From assembly GCF_002482975.1 (NCBI RefSeq), contig NZ_DLHA01000029.1, positions 147,948 to 211,947 of the forward strand: a stretch of DNA of 64,000 bases. The letters run 5' to 3'. The DNA comes from Flavobacterium sp. UBA7680. GTDB lineage: Bacteria > Bacteroidota > Bacteroidia > Flavobacteriales > Flavobacteriaceae. Of this stretch, positions 50,701 through 58,943 are shown piece after piece. The translations under genes and the position numbers were made by a program. The notes under the pieces were generated by a model. It did not search any database. It was not told the DNA's origin and worked only from the letters and a program-made list of their open reading frames with translations. Each line of letters starts with the position of its first letter. Position 1 is the stretch's first letter.

Positions 50701-50864
50701 ACAGTTGCTCCGGGAATACCCATTCCGTCAACAGCCGATGTTACAATTCCACTCACAGATCGGGATTGTGCCTGAGCAAAAGCCGACTGCATCATAAATA
50801 AGCTAAACAACAGCGTCGTGCAAAACGAGAGCATTGTTGTTTTAATACAATATTTGCTTTTCAT
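47760..50864 (-). CDS. SusC/RagA-family TonB-linked outer-membrane transporter
   Basis: The 1034-residue barrel has signal peptide MMQSAFAQAQS and CarboxypepD_reg-like domain (VSGIVTSAVDGMGIPGATVA, about 38-115). A TonB-box-like ELKEIVVIGYGTQKKK precedes the plug with SLDVVNALQGQASGVSV and PLYVVDGVVVDNGIG, the SusC signature. The barrel ends YMMGLNVNF. It is the first gene of the minus-strand locus and is divergent from the NUDIX regulators across a 462-base gap. It imports glycan fragments with SusD. Confidence 0.95.
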   Translation of the reverse strand: MKSKYCIKTTMLSFCTTLLFSLFMMQSAFAQAQSRSVSGIVTSAVDGMGIPGATVAVEGTKIGAATDFDGNYKIEAKAGDVLVFTFIGFKTQKVTVGTQKTINVTLQEEAAELKEIVVIGYGTQKKKVNTAATSLVSGKDIQQVASLDVVNALQGQASGVSVTSSSGQPGANMVVNIRGAGTAGNSDPLYVVDGVVVDNGIGYLDPSVIERVDVLKDASAASIYGARAANGVILVTTKKGKDGKMNVSLNSYTGFQQVAKKLDLMNTQEYTTIANEARVNSGYAPLYTQAQIAAFPNHDWQDDLFNDGAIKQNHSLLITGGDKKSTIATGLSYYGQEGMIGGVANQSQYDRITFSVNSTSEVIENHLKIGENFTFANVKSSGIADDGIYSNGIRSFLNAAPIDAAYDANGDFAHSVISADISNPVGSLYYNNFNQTKNNRYVGNIFAELKFFKDFTFRTSFGVDMTDSNFRSFRPVYSLSSNDNNTVSSVTQSATKSSGWIFENTLQYKITIANAHNFDVLVGTSAKKNTSDYMEGQGRNLIFDDFEHAYLDNAKDPTSNVVKGNRKDYAIQSYFGRLLYDYNNKYLLSATVRRDGSSEFGPNNKYAVFPSFSAGWNLDKENFLSFLFAEKNGLNTLKFRGSWGQNGNDQFARRFAYMSTVNSTDKTYHFGTGDETLLVGSSPDQLANRDLKWETSEQLDLGFDAVLFNNFTLTFDYYDKKTKDWLVLASIPTYAGATAPYINGGDVSNKGFEIGLGYRTHIGKDWNFGINANLSRNQNKVLKIANNEGIIHGETNVLFQGLDEMNRVQVGKPMGYFYGLKTDGIFQNAAEVAAGVQPNAQPGDVRFVDLNNDGKIDANDKTEVGNPNPDINYGVNLEVSYKAFDFSINTYGIAGGQNVFGVHDYTRAYTNNTTDILNRWTTEGSSNRTPRVTYGTDANGNYTKFSDLYIQNSDFFRIKNATIGCDLTKLTNKLSFFTKFRLYVAGNNIYTFTKYQGMDPEIGFGNVNQSWAKGIDVGYYPQPRTYMMGLNVNF

Positions 50865-51326
50865 AGTAAATAAGAGTTGGTTTAAATTAAGTTAGTTACG
50901 TTTATTGTGATCAAAGTGTAAGTTTCTTTTCTCTATAATTTACCTGATAAGACTATTTTAAAAATTGATTTTTTAAACTTATAGTCATTTTGAAAATATC
51001 TTATGGTAAATTTGACTACAAGTGTAAAACTTTTTTTCTATTTTAGCAAAATATTAAGGTTATTTTTTTTCTATTCTGATTTATGGGGATTCATTTTTGT
51101 CAATCCGATAAGATTAAAGATTAAAACGAAATAAAAAATATCAAAAAAATAACGCTATAGCATTTTGACAATCAATCGTTTAAAAGATTTTTATTTGAAA
51201 TTTGATTTTTCATCCTAATTTCAATCAGCTGATTATCAATTTTTTGCTTTGTTAAAAAAATATTAAGTAATCAAAAAAGACAGTTATGCATTTTATTTGT
51301 TTAATTTGTCAAAATTTATTTCGCAT
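50865..51326. other. Divergent control region between susC and the regulators
   Basis: 462 bases, AT-rich, no gene found. It contains a 12-bp perfect palindrome AATCAGCTGATT at 51223-51234 and a near-promoter TACACTTTG on the minus strand, which has one extra base against TAnnTTTG. I see no repeated operator of the TTTGCGT type. It probably holds both promoters and the binding sites for the adjacent NUDIX regulators. Confidence 0.45.
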
Positions 51327-52043
51327 ATGGATAAAAAAGTAGATGCCGACTCTGTTGCAAAAAGCGAACAAAATGCAATGAATGCAATCACGATTGACTG
51401 CGTTGTTTTTGGTTTTGATGAAGGAAGTCTGGAAGTACTTTTAGTCCAGCACGCAGAAGGTATCAGTAAAGGAAAATGGGGTTTACCCGGCGGATGGATT
51501 TATAAAAAAGAAAGTACCGATGATGCCGCACATCGTTTATTGAACGAGCTTACGGGTCTTGATAATATTTATCTGGAGCAGTTAAAAGCTTTTGGCGATC
51601 CGGATCGTTTCCCGCTTCGACGTGTTATCACGATTGGATATTATGCGCTTGTAAAAAGAGAAGATTATAATATTAAAGCCGGTTTTACAGCTTCTGACGC
51701 CAAATGGTATAAAATCAACAGTATTCCTGATTTGATTTACGATCACAACGAAATTTTATCTTATAGTATTCAAAATCTTCGCAACCGCGTTCGTCAGGCG
51801 CCAATAGGATTTAATCTTTTACCGGAAAAATTTACTTTATTGCAGTTAATGCATCTTTATGAGGAAATCTTTGGAATTGAAATGGATAAATCAAATTTCC
51901 GCCGAAAAATTCTGCATATGAAATTATTAGTCGCTTTAGATGAAAAACAACAAGATGTATCACACAGAGCTGCAAAATTATATAAGTTCGATTCGGAGAT
52001 TTACAAAAAACTGACTGAAAAAGGTTTTAATTTTGAATTTTAA
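51327..52043 (+). CDS. NUDIX-fold winged-helix regulator of the polysaccharide locus (copy 1)
   Basis: The 238-residue protein (from ATG 51327) has a NUDIX domain followed by a winged helix. The Nudix box reads GGWIYKKESTDDAAHRLLNE then LTGL. The RE and EE catalytic pairs are RL and EL, so catalysis is probably lost. The C-terminal domain has DKSNFRRKILHMKLL and SHRAAKLYKFDSEIY. Relatives with such decayed boxes (Bacteroides AraR) are sugar-responsive regulators. It is divergent from susC. A TTG-started extension from 51297 lies outside the typical start and is rejected. Confidence 0.88.
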   Translation: MDKKVDADSVAKSEQNAMNAITIDCVVFGFDEGSLEVLLVQHAEGISKGKWGLPGGWIYKKESTDDAAHRLLNELTGLDNIYLEQLKAFGDPDRFPLRRVITIGYYALVKREDYNIKAGFTASDAKWYKINSIPDLIYDHNEILSYSIQNLRNRVRQAPIGFNLLPEKFTLLQLMHLYEEIFGIEMDKSNFRRKILHMKLLVALDEKQQDVSHRAAKLYKFDSEIYKKLTEKGFNFEF

Positions 52044-52064
52044 AAAACAAGTATAAAGGCTAAA

Positions 52065-52799
52065 ATGGCAACAGTATCTTCTACAAAAACTTCTAAAACC
52101 GAAGGCACATCTGCTTTAAATAATGCGACAGCAATTGACGGAATTTCAATTGACTGTGTCATTTTTGGTTTTAAAAAAGAAAGTCTTGAAGTGCTATTGG
52201 TTCAGCATGCCGGCGGAGAAAGTGAAGGAAGCTGGGGAGTATTAGGAGGCTGGCTGAAAAGGGAAGAAAGTGCCGATGATGCTGCACAACGAATTTTATA
52301 CGAACTTACGAGCTTGGATAATATTTATCTGGAGCAGCTAAAAGCTTTTACAAATCCTGCTCGTGTTCACGATCGCCGCATTGTAACTATTGGTTATTAT
52401 ACACTTGTAAATCAGGAAGATTATGATGTAAAAGCAAGTTTGGATGTTCGTGAAGCAAAATGGTGCAGAATTAATGAGGTTCCCAATTTAATTTTTGACC
52501 ATAATGAAATTTTAGATTTTAGCTTGATGCAGCTTCGAAACCGCGTTCGTCAGGCGCCAATTGGTTTTAATCTTTTGCCTGAAAAATTTACTTTACTGCA
52601 ATTAATGCATCTTTATGAAGAAATACTGGGAATTGAATTGGACAAATCTAATTTCCGCCGAAAAATTCTGCATATGAAACTGCTTTTGGCACTCGATGAA
52701 AAACAGCAGGATGTTTCGCACAGAGCCGCAAAACTCTATAAATTTGATGCTGAAATCTACAAGAAACTGACTGAAAAAGGATTTAATTTTGAGTTTTAG
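52065..52799 (+). CDS. NUDIX-fold winged-helix regulator of the polysaccharide locus (copy 2)
   Basis: The 244-residue protein starts 21 bases after copy 1. The two C-terminal halves (from LRNRVRQAPIGFNLLPEKF to the end) differ at only a few positions, while the N-terminal parts are much more different. The Nudix box is more decayed here (GGWLKREESADDAAQRILYE then LTSL). It is probably a tandem duplicate with a diverged effector domain. It starts MATVSSTKTSKTEGTSALNN, a Ser/Thr-rich tail. The pair may form homo- or heterodimers at the same operator. Confidence 0.85.
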   Translation: MATVSSTKTSKTEGTSALNNATAIDGISIDCVIFGFKKESLEVLLVQHAGGESEGSWGVLGGWLKREESADDAAQRILYELTSLDNIYLEQLKAFTNPARVHDRRIVTIGYYTLVNQEDYDVKASLDVREAKWCRINEVPNLIFDHNEILDFSLMQLRNRVRQAPIGFNLLPEKFTLLQLMHLYEEILGIELDKSNFRRKILHMKLLLALDEKQQDVSHRAAKLYKFDAEIYKKLTEKGFNFEF

Positions 52800-52864
52800 G
52801 GCTAAATTTGAATCTCCTCTTTAACTATCAATCGCTCATCATTCCAGAATCCAAAACTTTGCGC

Positions 52865-52872
52865 TATCTTTG
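52865..52872 (+). promoter_or_regulatory. -7 promoter element for lepA
   Basis: TATCTTTG matches TAnnTTTG about 93 bases before the lepA ATG, implying a leader of about 85 bases. Confidence 0.45.
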
Positions 52873-52964
52873 CGCCTTAATATGATACGCTAAAGCAATT
52901 GCTGTTGCGTTATTTACATCCTAAAAAAAGATTTAAAACTCGTTTAGAGAACTGATATATTACA

Positions 52965-54761
52965 ATGAAGAAGATACGTAACTTTTGCATTATTGCACAC
53001 ATTGACCACGGTAAAAGTACACTGGCAGACCGATTATTGGGCGCTACTCAAACTGTTACAGCTCGTGAGGAAAAAGCACAATTGCTTGACAACATGGACT
53101 TGGAGCGCGAGCGCGGTATTACCATTAAAAGTCACGCCATACAAATGGAATATACTTATAAAGGTGAAGAATATATCTTAAACTTAATCGATACTCCGGG
53201 ACACGTTGACTTTTCATACGAAGTTTCGAGATCGATTGCTGCCTGCGAAGGTGCTCTTTTGATTGTTGATGCTGCGCAGAGTATTCAGGCGCAGACTATT
53301 TCTAACTTATATTTGGCTTTAGAGAATGACCTGGAAATTATTCCGGTTTTAAATAAAGTGGATTTACCAAGTGCTAACCCGGAAGAAGTTAGTGATGATA
53401 TTATTGATTTATTAGGATGTAAATTAGAAGATATTATTCATGCCTCTGGTAAAACAGGATTTGGTGTTGAAAATATTTTGGCGGCTATTATTGAAAAAAT
53501 TCCAGCTCCAAAAGGAAATAAAGAGGAACCTTTACAAGCTTTGATTTTTGACTCGGTTTACAATCCGTTTCGTGGAATCGAAGTAATCTTTAGAGTTGTA
53601 AATGGTGAAATTAAAAAAGGTCAGAAAATTAAATTCATGGCTACCGGCAATGAATATTTTGCTGACGAAATTGGAACTTTAAAATTAAATCAGGTTCCTA
53701 AAAATGTGATTTCTGCAGGTGATGTTGGTTATTTAATTTCTGGAATTAAAGAAGCTAAAGAAGTAAAAGTTGGTGATACATTAACAGATGCAAAAACGCC
53801 AACAACCAATATGATTACAGGTTTTGAGGATGTAAAACCAATGGTTTTCGCCGGAATTTATCCTGTTGATACAGAAGATTATGAAGATTTGCGTTCTTCG
53901 ATGGAAAAATTGCAATTGAATGATGCTTCGTTAGTTTTTACACCAGAAAGTTCTGCGGCGTTAGGATTTGGTTTCCGTTGCGGATTCTTAGGAATGCTTC
54001 ACATGGAAATTATTCAGGAGCGTTTAGAGCGTGAGTTTGATATGACTGTAATTACTACAGTTCCTAACGTTTCGTATTTGGCTTATACCAAAAAAGATCC
54101 TGAAACTGCTTTTGTTGTAAATAATCCTTCTGACTTACCTGAACCTTCTCGTTTAGACAGAGTTGAAGAACCTTTTATTAAAGCAACCATCATTACAAAA
54201 GCTGATTTTGTTGGAAACGTAATGAGTTTATGTATTGAAAAACGTGGTCAAATTACCAATCAAACCTACTTGACTACAGAAAGAGTTGAATTGAATTTTG
54301 ATATGCCTTTGGCGGAAATTGTATTCGATTTTTACGATCGTTTAAAAACGGTTTCTAAAGGTTATGCTTCCTTTGATTACTCTCCTATCGGAATGAGAAC
54401 TTCAAAATTAGTTAAACTTGACGTTCTTTTAAATGCTCAAACGGTTGATGCACTTTCTGCATTGATTCACGAAGATAACGCTTACAATATCGGTAAAAAA
54501 ATGACCGAGAAATTACGCGAATTAATCCCAAGACAGCAATTCGATATTCCGATTCAGGCTGCAATTGGTGCTAAAATTATCGCTCGTGAAACTATTAAAG
54601 CACTTCGTAAAGACGTTACCGCAAAATGTTATGGTGGAGATATTTCGCGTAAGCGTAAACTTCTTGAAAAACAGAAAAAAGGTAAAAAACGTATGCGTCA
54701 GGTAGGAAACGTTGAGATTCCTCAAGAAGCGTTTATGGCTGTTTTGAAACTTAATGACTAG
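52965..54761 (+). CDS. lepA: Elongation factor 4 (LepA), ribosome back-translocase
   Basis: The 598-residue GTPase has the G motifs AHIDHGKSTLADRL (P-loop), RGITIKSHA, DTPGHVDF and NKVDLP. The EF4-specific C-terminus KKGKKRMRQVGNVEIPQEAF is intact. It binds ribosomes and remobilises stalled or mistranslocated ones. Length and motif order are standard and the start is clear (MKKIRNFCIIAH). It is followed by a strong terminator at 54807. Confidence 0.97.
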   Translation: MKKIRNFCIIAHIDHGKSTLADRLLGATQTVTAREEKAQLLDNMDLERERGITIKSHAIQMEYTYKGEEYILNLIDTPGHVDFSYEVSRSIAACEGALLIVDAAQSIQAQTISNLYLALENDLEIIPVLNKVDLPSANPEEVSDDIIDLLGCKLEDIIHASGKTGFGVENILAAIIEKIPAPKGNKEEPLQALIFDSVYNPFRGIEVIFRVVNGEIKKGQKIKFMATGNEYFADEIGTLKLNQVPKNVISAGDVGYLISGIKEAKEVKVGDTLTDAKTPTTNMITGFEDVKPMVFAGIYPVDTEDYEDLRSSMEKLQLNDASLVFTPESSAALGFGFRCGFLGMLHMEIIQERLEREFDMTVITTVPNVSYLAYTKKDPETAFVVNNPSDLPEPSRLDRVEEPFIKATIITKADFVGNVMSLCIEKRGQITNQTYLTTERVELNFDMPLAEIVFDFYDRLKTVSKGYASFDYSPIGMRTSKLVKLDVLLNAQTVDALSALIHEDNAYNIGKKMTEKLRELIPRQQFDIPIQAAIGAKIIARETIKALRKDVTAKCYGGDISRKRKLLEKQKKGKKRMRQVGNVEIPQEAFMAVLKLND

Positions 54762-54806
54762 ATTTTTATTTTAGAAGAAAGAATAAAGAGAATAGAATAT
54801 AGATTT

Positions 54807-54840
54807 AAACCCGATGACATTAATTCATCGGGTTTTTTGT
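54807..54840 (+). terminator. Rho-independent terminator after lepA
   Basis: AAACCCGATGA pairs with TCATCGGGTTT around a 7-base loop, with a T-run. Confidence 0.85.
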
Positions 54841-55320
54841 TTTTTTGTATTATGGATTTAGGTTGTGTAGATGCAAAAGGGAATCATTTCTTTGTCGATA
54901 CACAGGACGTAGACGCACTACTGTGCGTCTCTACGGATATACTTTGTCAAAATATATTTTCTATTACACATCCTATTTCCTCACACAGTCTCCACGAATA
55001 TACTTTGTGAAAATATTTTTCCTATTACACATCCTATTTCCCCACGCAGAATTGTAGAGACGCACTGCAGTGCGTCTACGCAAAGAGAATCGACATTTCT
55101 TTGTGAATTTACAGGACGTAGACGTACTGCTGTGCGTCTCTACGCATATACTTTGTGAAAATATATTTCTTCTATTGCAACCAATTTGCCCACACAGAAT
55201 TGTAGAGACGCACAGCAGTGCGTCTACGCAAAGTATATCGACAACAAAAAAAACAAAACGGAATAAAATATGGATTTAGATTGTGTAGACGCACTGCTGT
55301 GCGTCTCTACAGGTGCAAAT
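54841..55320. repeat. Cluster of five 26-base palindromic repeats with tandem spacer units
   Basis: Units at 54909-54934, 55054-55079, 55118-55143, 55202-55227 and 55285-55310 share the core GACGCACTGCTGTGCGTC flanked by GTA and CTCTAC and alternate in orientation. Spacers carry a recurring TATACTTTGTGAAAATAT and ATTACACATCCTATTTCC. The units are palindromic with irregular spacing, unlike a CRISPR array. No gene is supported in 54762-55426. Confidence 0.85.
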
Positions 55321-55393
55321 TGCGGATAATTTCACCAATGAATCTGTTCTAATTTGGGACACATTTCTTATTTATTTAAACTATGAACCTTTG

Positions 55394-55401
55394 TATCTTT
55401 G
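55394..55401 (+). promoter_or_regulatory. -7 promoter element for the WYL regulator
   Basis: TATCTTTG matches TAnnTTTG, 26 bases before the ATG at 55427. Confidence 0.5.
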
Positions 55402-55426
55402 AACCTCTGAACATCAAAAGAAAAAA

Positions 55427-56386
55427 ATGCTCGACGAAAGCCCAAAACGATTTGACCGAATTGTTGCCATTCTTATCCAATTACAATCTAAAAAAATTGT
55501 AAAGGCTCAGGAATTGGCAGATCGTTTTGATTGTAGTTTGCGAACTATTTATCGGGATATTCGAACTCTTGAAGCTTCAGGAGTTCCTATTTACAGCGAA
55601 GCCGGAGTTGGTTATGCATTGATGGAAGGTTACCGACTTCCGCCTGTAATGTTTACGCGTGAAGAAGTAAGCAGTTTTATTGCTGCGGAGAAATTGATGC
55701 AGAAATTTACCGATCCGTCTTTAGGAAGTCATTATACATCGGCGATGTATAAACTGAAATCTGTTTTAAGAAGTACGGATAAAGACTGGGTTTCGAATAT
55801 AGAATCTCGTGTTGTTATGCAGACGGCCGAACCCATGTTTAACGATAATTCACCAAACACTTTGGCACTTCTTTTTGAAGGTATTGCAGAGAAGAAACAA
55901 ATTTTACTTTCGTACAAAACGTATGAAACCGATGCCACTACGCAAAGAAACATAGAGCCTGTGGGCGTTTTTCACGATAATAACAATTGGTATTTTTTAG
56001 GATATTGTCATTTGCGACAAGATTATCGTCAGTTTAGAACAGACAGAATTCAGGGTATTCGAAAAACAGATTGTGATTTTACAATCGAACACGATGCTTT
56101 AGAAACCTATTTGACTAAAACAGAAACTTGTCCAACAACAAAAGTCCGCATATTAATTGAGAAGAAAATTGCAAGATATCTGTCAACTGAAAGAAAGTAT
56201 CACGGTTTTATTTCTGAAAAAGAAATCGGCGACAAAATAGAAATGACATTTATGTGTCGCGATATCGACAGTGGATTTCCGCGTTGGTTTTTAATGTTTG
56301 GAGATCACGCTACGATATTGGAACCGGAAAGTTTAAAAACCCGAACTTTAGAATTACTGGAAATCAACAGAAAAAGACTTTTATAA
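55427..56386 (+). CDS. HTH-WYL transcriptional regulator (YafY-like)
   Basis: The 319-residue protein has an N-terminal HTH_11-type domain (LADRFDCSLRTIYRDIRTLEAS, about 26-47) and a WYL domain with EPVGVFHDNNNWYFLGYCHL and RQFRTDRIQGI. A C-terminal WCX-like extension is RWFLMFGDHATIL. WYL proteins bind nucleic acid or nucleotides, and many regulate stress or defence genes. No defence genes are adjacent here; the neighbours are DinB proteins. It has its own promoter and a terminator shared with the convergent DinB gene. Confidence 0.88.
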   Translation: MLDESPKRFDRIVAILIQLQSKKIVKAQELADRFDCSLRTIYRDIRTLEASGVPIYSEAGVGYALMEGYRLPPVMFTREEVSSFIAAEKLMQKFTDPSLGSHYTSAMYKLKSVLRSTDKDWVSNIESRVVMQTAEPMFNDNSPNTLALLFEGIAEKKQILLSYKTYETDATTQRNIEPVGVFHDNNNWYFLGYCHLRQDYRQFRTDRIQGIRKTDCDFTIEHDALETYLTKTETCPTTKVRILIEKKIARYLSTERKYHGFISEKEIGDKIEMTFMCRDIDSGFPRWFLMFGDHATILEPESLKTRTLELLEINRKRLL

Positions 56387-56424
56387 AAAAACTCCCGAGA
56401 GATTATCTTTCGGGAGTTTTTTAT
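56385..56424. terminator. Bidirectional terminator
   Basis: AAAAAACTCCCGA pairs with TCGGGAGTTTTTT. It serves the WYL regulator (plus) and DinB gene (minus). Confidence 0.9.
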
Positions 56425-56425
56425 T

Positions 56426-56929
56426 TTATTTCTGTTTTACAACATTGTAAAAATTATAATCTGTATTTGAGGCATCTGTAATTCCGATGTTTCGACCCAT
56501 TGTTACAATTTGGCCTCTGTGATAAGTGCCATGATTGACAACCTGGATTAAATAATCGGCAATTGGCTGTTCGCATTCAAACCATGGATTAACGATTTTA
56601 ACTTCTTTAACTAAATCTTCTTCTGACAATGAATTAATAAGATGTTTCAATTTTGTAGATGAATTTAATAAGCCTGCAAAGATTTCTTCTTTAGACAATT
56701 CAGTTTCCGGTTTCTTTGCTGACATCTCAGTTTCAGCAATAATAGAAAACCAATACTCTTCGGTAGACCAAATATGATCCAGTGTTTTTACAATTGTTGA
56801 AAAACTCGAAGGTACTTCTGCATACAGCAGTTCATCAGATTTCGGCGAAAGCCAATTCACAAATTGCTGGTTTACCCATAAATTATAATCTGCATAATTG
56901 GTCATTATCTTTTTTAAACTCATAGCCAT
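56426..56929 (-). CDS. DinB-family protein
   Basis: The 167-residue four-helix-bundle protein has the DinB metal ligands visible: TLDHIWSTEEYW (His near 52), and the late VVNHGTYHRGQI (two His near 135). Function is unknown, with thiol-dependent transferase or nuclease-like roles known in relatives. It is convergent with the WYL regulator and separated by 40 bases from a second DinB gene upstream, of which it is not a simple duplicate. Confidence 0.82.
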   Translation of the reverse strand: MAMSLKKIMTNYADYNLWVNQQFVNWLSPKSDELLYAEVPSSFSTIVKTLDHIWSTEEYWFSIIAETEMSAKKPETELSKEEIFAGLLNSSTKLKHLINSLSEEDLVKEVKIVNPWFECEQPIADYLIQVVNHGTYHRGQIVTMGRNIGITDASNTDYNFYNVVKQK

Positions 56930-56969
56930 TAATTTTAGATTTATTCAATAAAGTTACAATTTTATCAGA

Positions 56970-57449
56970 TTATCTTTCCCAAAAAAATGGTGGTTCGATA
57001 TTTAAAGCTCTTAAATATACATACGCTTGTCCACGGTGATGAACTTCATTATCAATAAAATACAAGATATTTTGAATAACAGGAAACTCATATTGTCCAA
57101 AAAGATTAAAGGTTTCGCTGAAATCTTCAATAGATAATTGTTCCCAATATTTATTGATTTCTGCTGTCGCTTCGTCCCATTTTTCAAGATACTGCGCTTT
57201 AAAAATCAATTTTTCTGCTCCTTCTGAGAATGGTGCGGTTTCTTTAGTTACAATTCCTTTCAAACCTGGAACCGCAATTGCTAAAAGTTCGTCAACTAAT
57301 TTTGCAAAAGGACGCATTCCGGCGATTGAAAATTCAAAGAAATCTTTCTCTGGAAACAATTCAATTAAACGACGTGTAAGAGCGCGGTGACCTTGCCAGT
57401 GTTTCAATAAATCTTCTGATGTAATTACTTGTGCTTCTAAAGTTTTCAT
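56970..57449 (-). CDS. DinB-family protein
   Basis: The 159-residue DinB-fold protein begins MKTLEAQVITSEDLLKHWQG and includes LIELFPEKDFFEFSIAGMRP and NEVHHRGQAYVYLRALN with the His pair near 137. It lies upstream of another DinB gene on the same strand with a 40-base gap, so the two are probably co-transcribed. A TACTTTTG element precedes it. Exact reaction unknown. Confidence 0.82.
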   Translation of the reverse strand: MKTLEAQVITSEDLLKHWQGHRALTRRLIELFPEKDFFEFSIAGMRPFAKLVDELLAIAVPGLKGIVTKETAPFSEGAEKLIFKAQYLEKWDEATAEINKYWEQLSIEDFSETFNLFGQYEFPVIQNILYFIDNEVHHRGQAYVYLRALNIEPPFFWER

Positions 57450-57478
57450 AATTTTTAAGTTTTTAAATTTCTATACAT

Positions 57479-57486
57479 CAAAAGTA
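57479..57486 (-). promoter_or_regulatory. -7 promoter element for the two DinB genes
   Basis: TACTTTTG on the minus strand, 29 bases before the ATG at 57449. Confidence 0.5.
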
Positions 57487-57511
57487 AAATGGGCTGGTGA
57501 CAACAGTTTGT

Positions 57512-57706
57512 CAGCAGGAAAAAAATATTTTAAAATATTTTTTTTCCTGCTGCAGAAACGCACGGTAGAAACGCATTGTAAAGGTGCACAGCAGTGCGTC
57601 TCACGCAACGTAACCTCAATTTATTTTATAGAAAAAGAGAGCAATAAATAGTATTGAGAGCAAATTGTGGTTACTGGATTTTAGACGCACTGCTGTGCGT
57701 CTCTAC
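57512..57706. repeat. Repeat-rich gap before thiL
   Basis: 57512-57552 is a long hairpin (CAGCAGGAAAAAAATATTT and its complement). 57584-57604 and 57681-57706 carry members of the GACGCACTGCTGTGCGTC family seen at 54.9 kb. The 361-base region contains no gene. Confidence 0.7.
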
Positions 57707-57773
57707 GGATAAATAGGGCGTTTAAAAACAACTTAGAATCTCAGAATCTTAGCATCTTTAAAAAAAACCTTTG

Positions 57774-57781
57774 TACCTTTG
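57774..57781 (+). promoter_or_regulatory. -7 promoter element for thiL
   Basis: TACCTTTG matches TAnnTTTG, 30 bases before the thiL ATG. Confidence 0.5.
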
Positions 57782-57810
57782 CCCCTCACAAACTTTGGAA
57801 CTCAAAAAAA

Positions 57811-58857
57811 ATGATCGAAGATAAAAATCCGCAGCGTACCAGTTTAGCACAATTAGGCGAGTTTGGCTTAATTGACCACTTAACCCGAAATTTTGATGTT
57901 ACACAAGAATCTACTTTAAAAAGTATTGGTGATGATGCAGCTGTTCTTGATTTTAAAGACAAAAAAGCAGTTATTTCTACTGATTTACTAATTGAAGGCG
58001 TACATTTTGATTTGGCTTATATGCCGTTGAAACATTTAGGATACAAATCGGTTGTGGTAAACCTGTCTGATATTTGTGCGATGAATGCGAAACCAACTCA
58101 AATTACAGTTTCTGTTGCAGTTTCTAATCGTTTTCCATTAGAAGCATTAGAAGAATTATTTGAAGGGATTACCCACGCTGCAAAAGAATATAAAGTTGAT
58201 GTTATTGGCGGTGATACAACCTCATCTCAAAAAGGGTTAATTATCAGCATTACGGCAATTGGTGAAGCAGATGAAAATGAAATCGTTTACAGAAACGGTG
58301 CAAAACAAACTGATTTATTAGTCGTAACCGGAGATATTGGTGCTGCTTATATGGGATTACAGGTTTTGGAGCGTGAAAAACAGGTTTTTCAGGTAAATCC
58401 AAACAGTCAGCCAGATTTAGATCCTTATACCTATTTGGTCGAAAGACAATTAAAACCAGAAGCAAGAACAGACGTTCGCACACTTTTGCATGCTCTTGAA
58501 ATTAAACCAACTTCGATGATTGATATTTCTGACGGATTATCTTCAGAAATTATTCATTTGTGTAAGCAGTCTAAAGTGGGTTGTAATTTATATGAAGATA
58601 AACTGCCTTTAGATCCGCAGTTTATTTCGACTTGTGAAGAATTTAATATCGACAGTACAACGGTTGCTATTAATGGCGGAGAAGATTATGAACTTCTTTT
58701 TACTATTGATATTAATGATTTTGATAAAATTAAAGGAAATCCAAACTTTTCAATAATTGGCCACATGGCCGATGAAAGTGAAGGCGTTCATTTAGTAACT
58801 CGTGCCAATACCAAAATTGCTTTAAAAGCTCGCGGCTGGGACGCCCTAAGTGAATAA
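57811..58857 (+). CDS. thiL: Thiamine-monophosphate kinase
   Basis: The 348-residue ATP-binding protein of the PurM/AIR-synthase fold has KKAVISTDLLIEGVHFDL, VVNLSDICAMNAKPT and VIGGDTTSSQKGL. These carry the metal-binding Asp residues of ThiL. It phosphorylates thiamine phosphate to the active diphosphate. The length is near the usual 320-350. It is followed by a bidirectional hairpin shared with the response regulator gene. No thiamine-pyrophosphate riboswitch is visible. Confidence 0.95.
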   Translation: MIEDKNPQRTSLAQLGEFGLIDHLTRNFDVTQESTLKSIGDDAAVLDFKDKKAVISTDLLIEGVHFDLAYMPLKHLGYKSVVVNLSDICAMNAKPTQITVSVAVSNRFPLEALEELFEGITHAAKEYKVDVIGGDTTSSQKGLIISITAIGEADENEIVYRNGAKQTDLLVVTGDIGAAYMGLQVLEREKQVFQVNPNSQPDLDPYTYLVERQLKPEARTDVRTLLHALEIKPTSMIDISDGLSSEIIHLCKQSKVGCNLYEDKLPLDPQFISTCEEFNIDSTTVAINGGEDYELLFTIDINDFDKIKGNPNFSIIGHMADESEGVHLVTRANTKIALKARGWDALSE

Positions 58858-58875
58858 AGTTTTTAACTTTCAAAT

Positions 58876-58928
58876 AAAAAATTCCAAATTCCAACTTGAT
58901 TATCAGTTTTGGAATTTGGAATTTTTTT
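58876..58928. terminator. Bidirectional terminator between thiL and response regulator
   Basis: AAAAATTCCAAATTCCAA pairs with TTGGAATTTGGAATTTTT, followed by T residues. It resembles the hairpin at 22511. Confidence 0.85.
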
Positions 58929-58943
58929 ATTTGAAATTTCATT

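Noticed and set aside
50865..50960. Clear susC promoter
   Set aside because: TACACTTTG on the minus strand has one extra base against TAnnTTTG, so I did not call a promoter.
51297..51326. TTG start for the first NUDIX regulator
   Set aside because: It is a ten-codon AT-rich extension; the ATG at 51327 is the natural start.
54841..55320. CRISPR-array-like repeats
   Set aside because: The units are palindromic, alternate in orientation, and the spacers are themselves similar and irregular in length. No cas genes are near.
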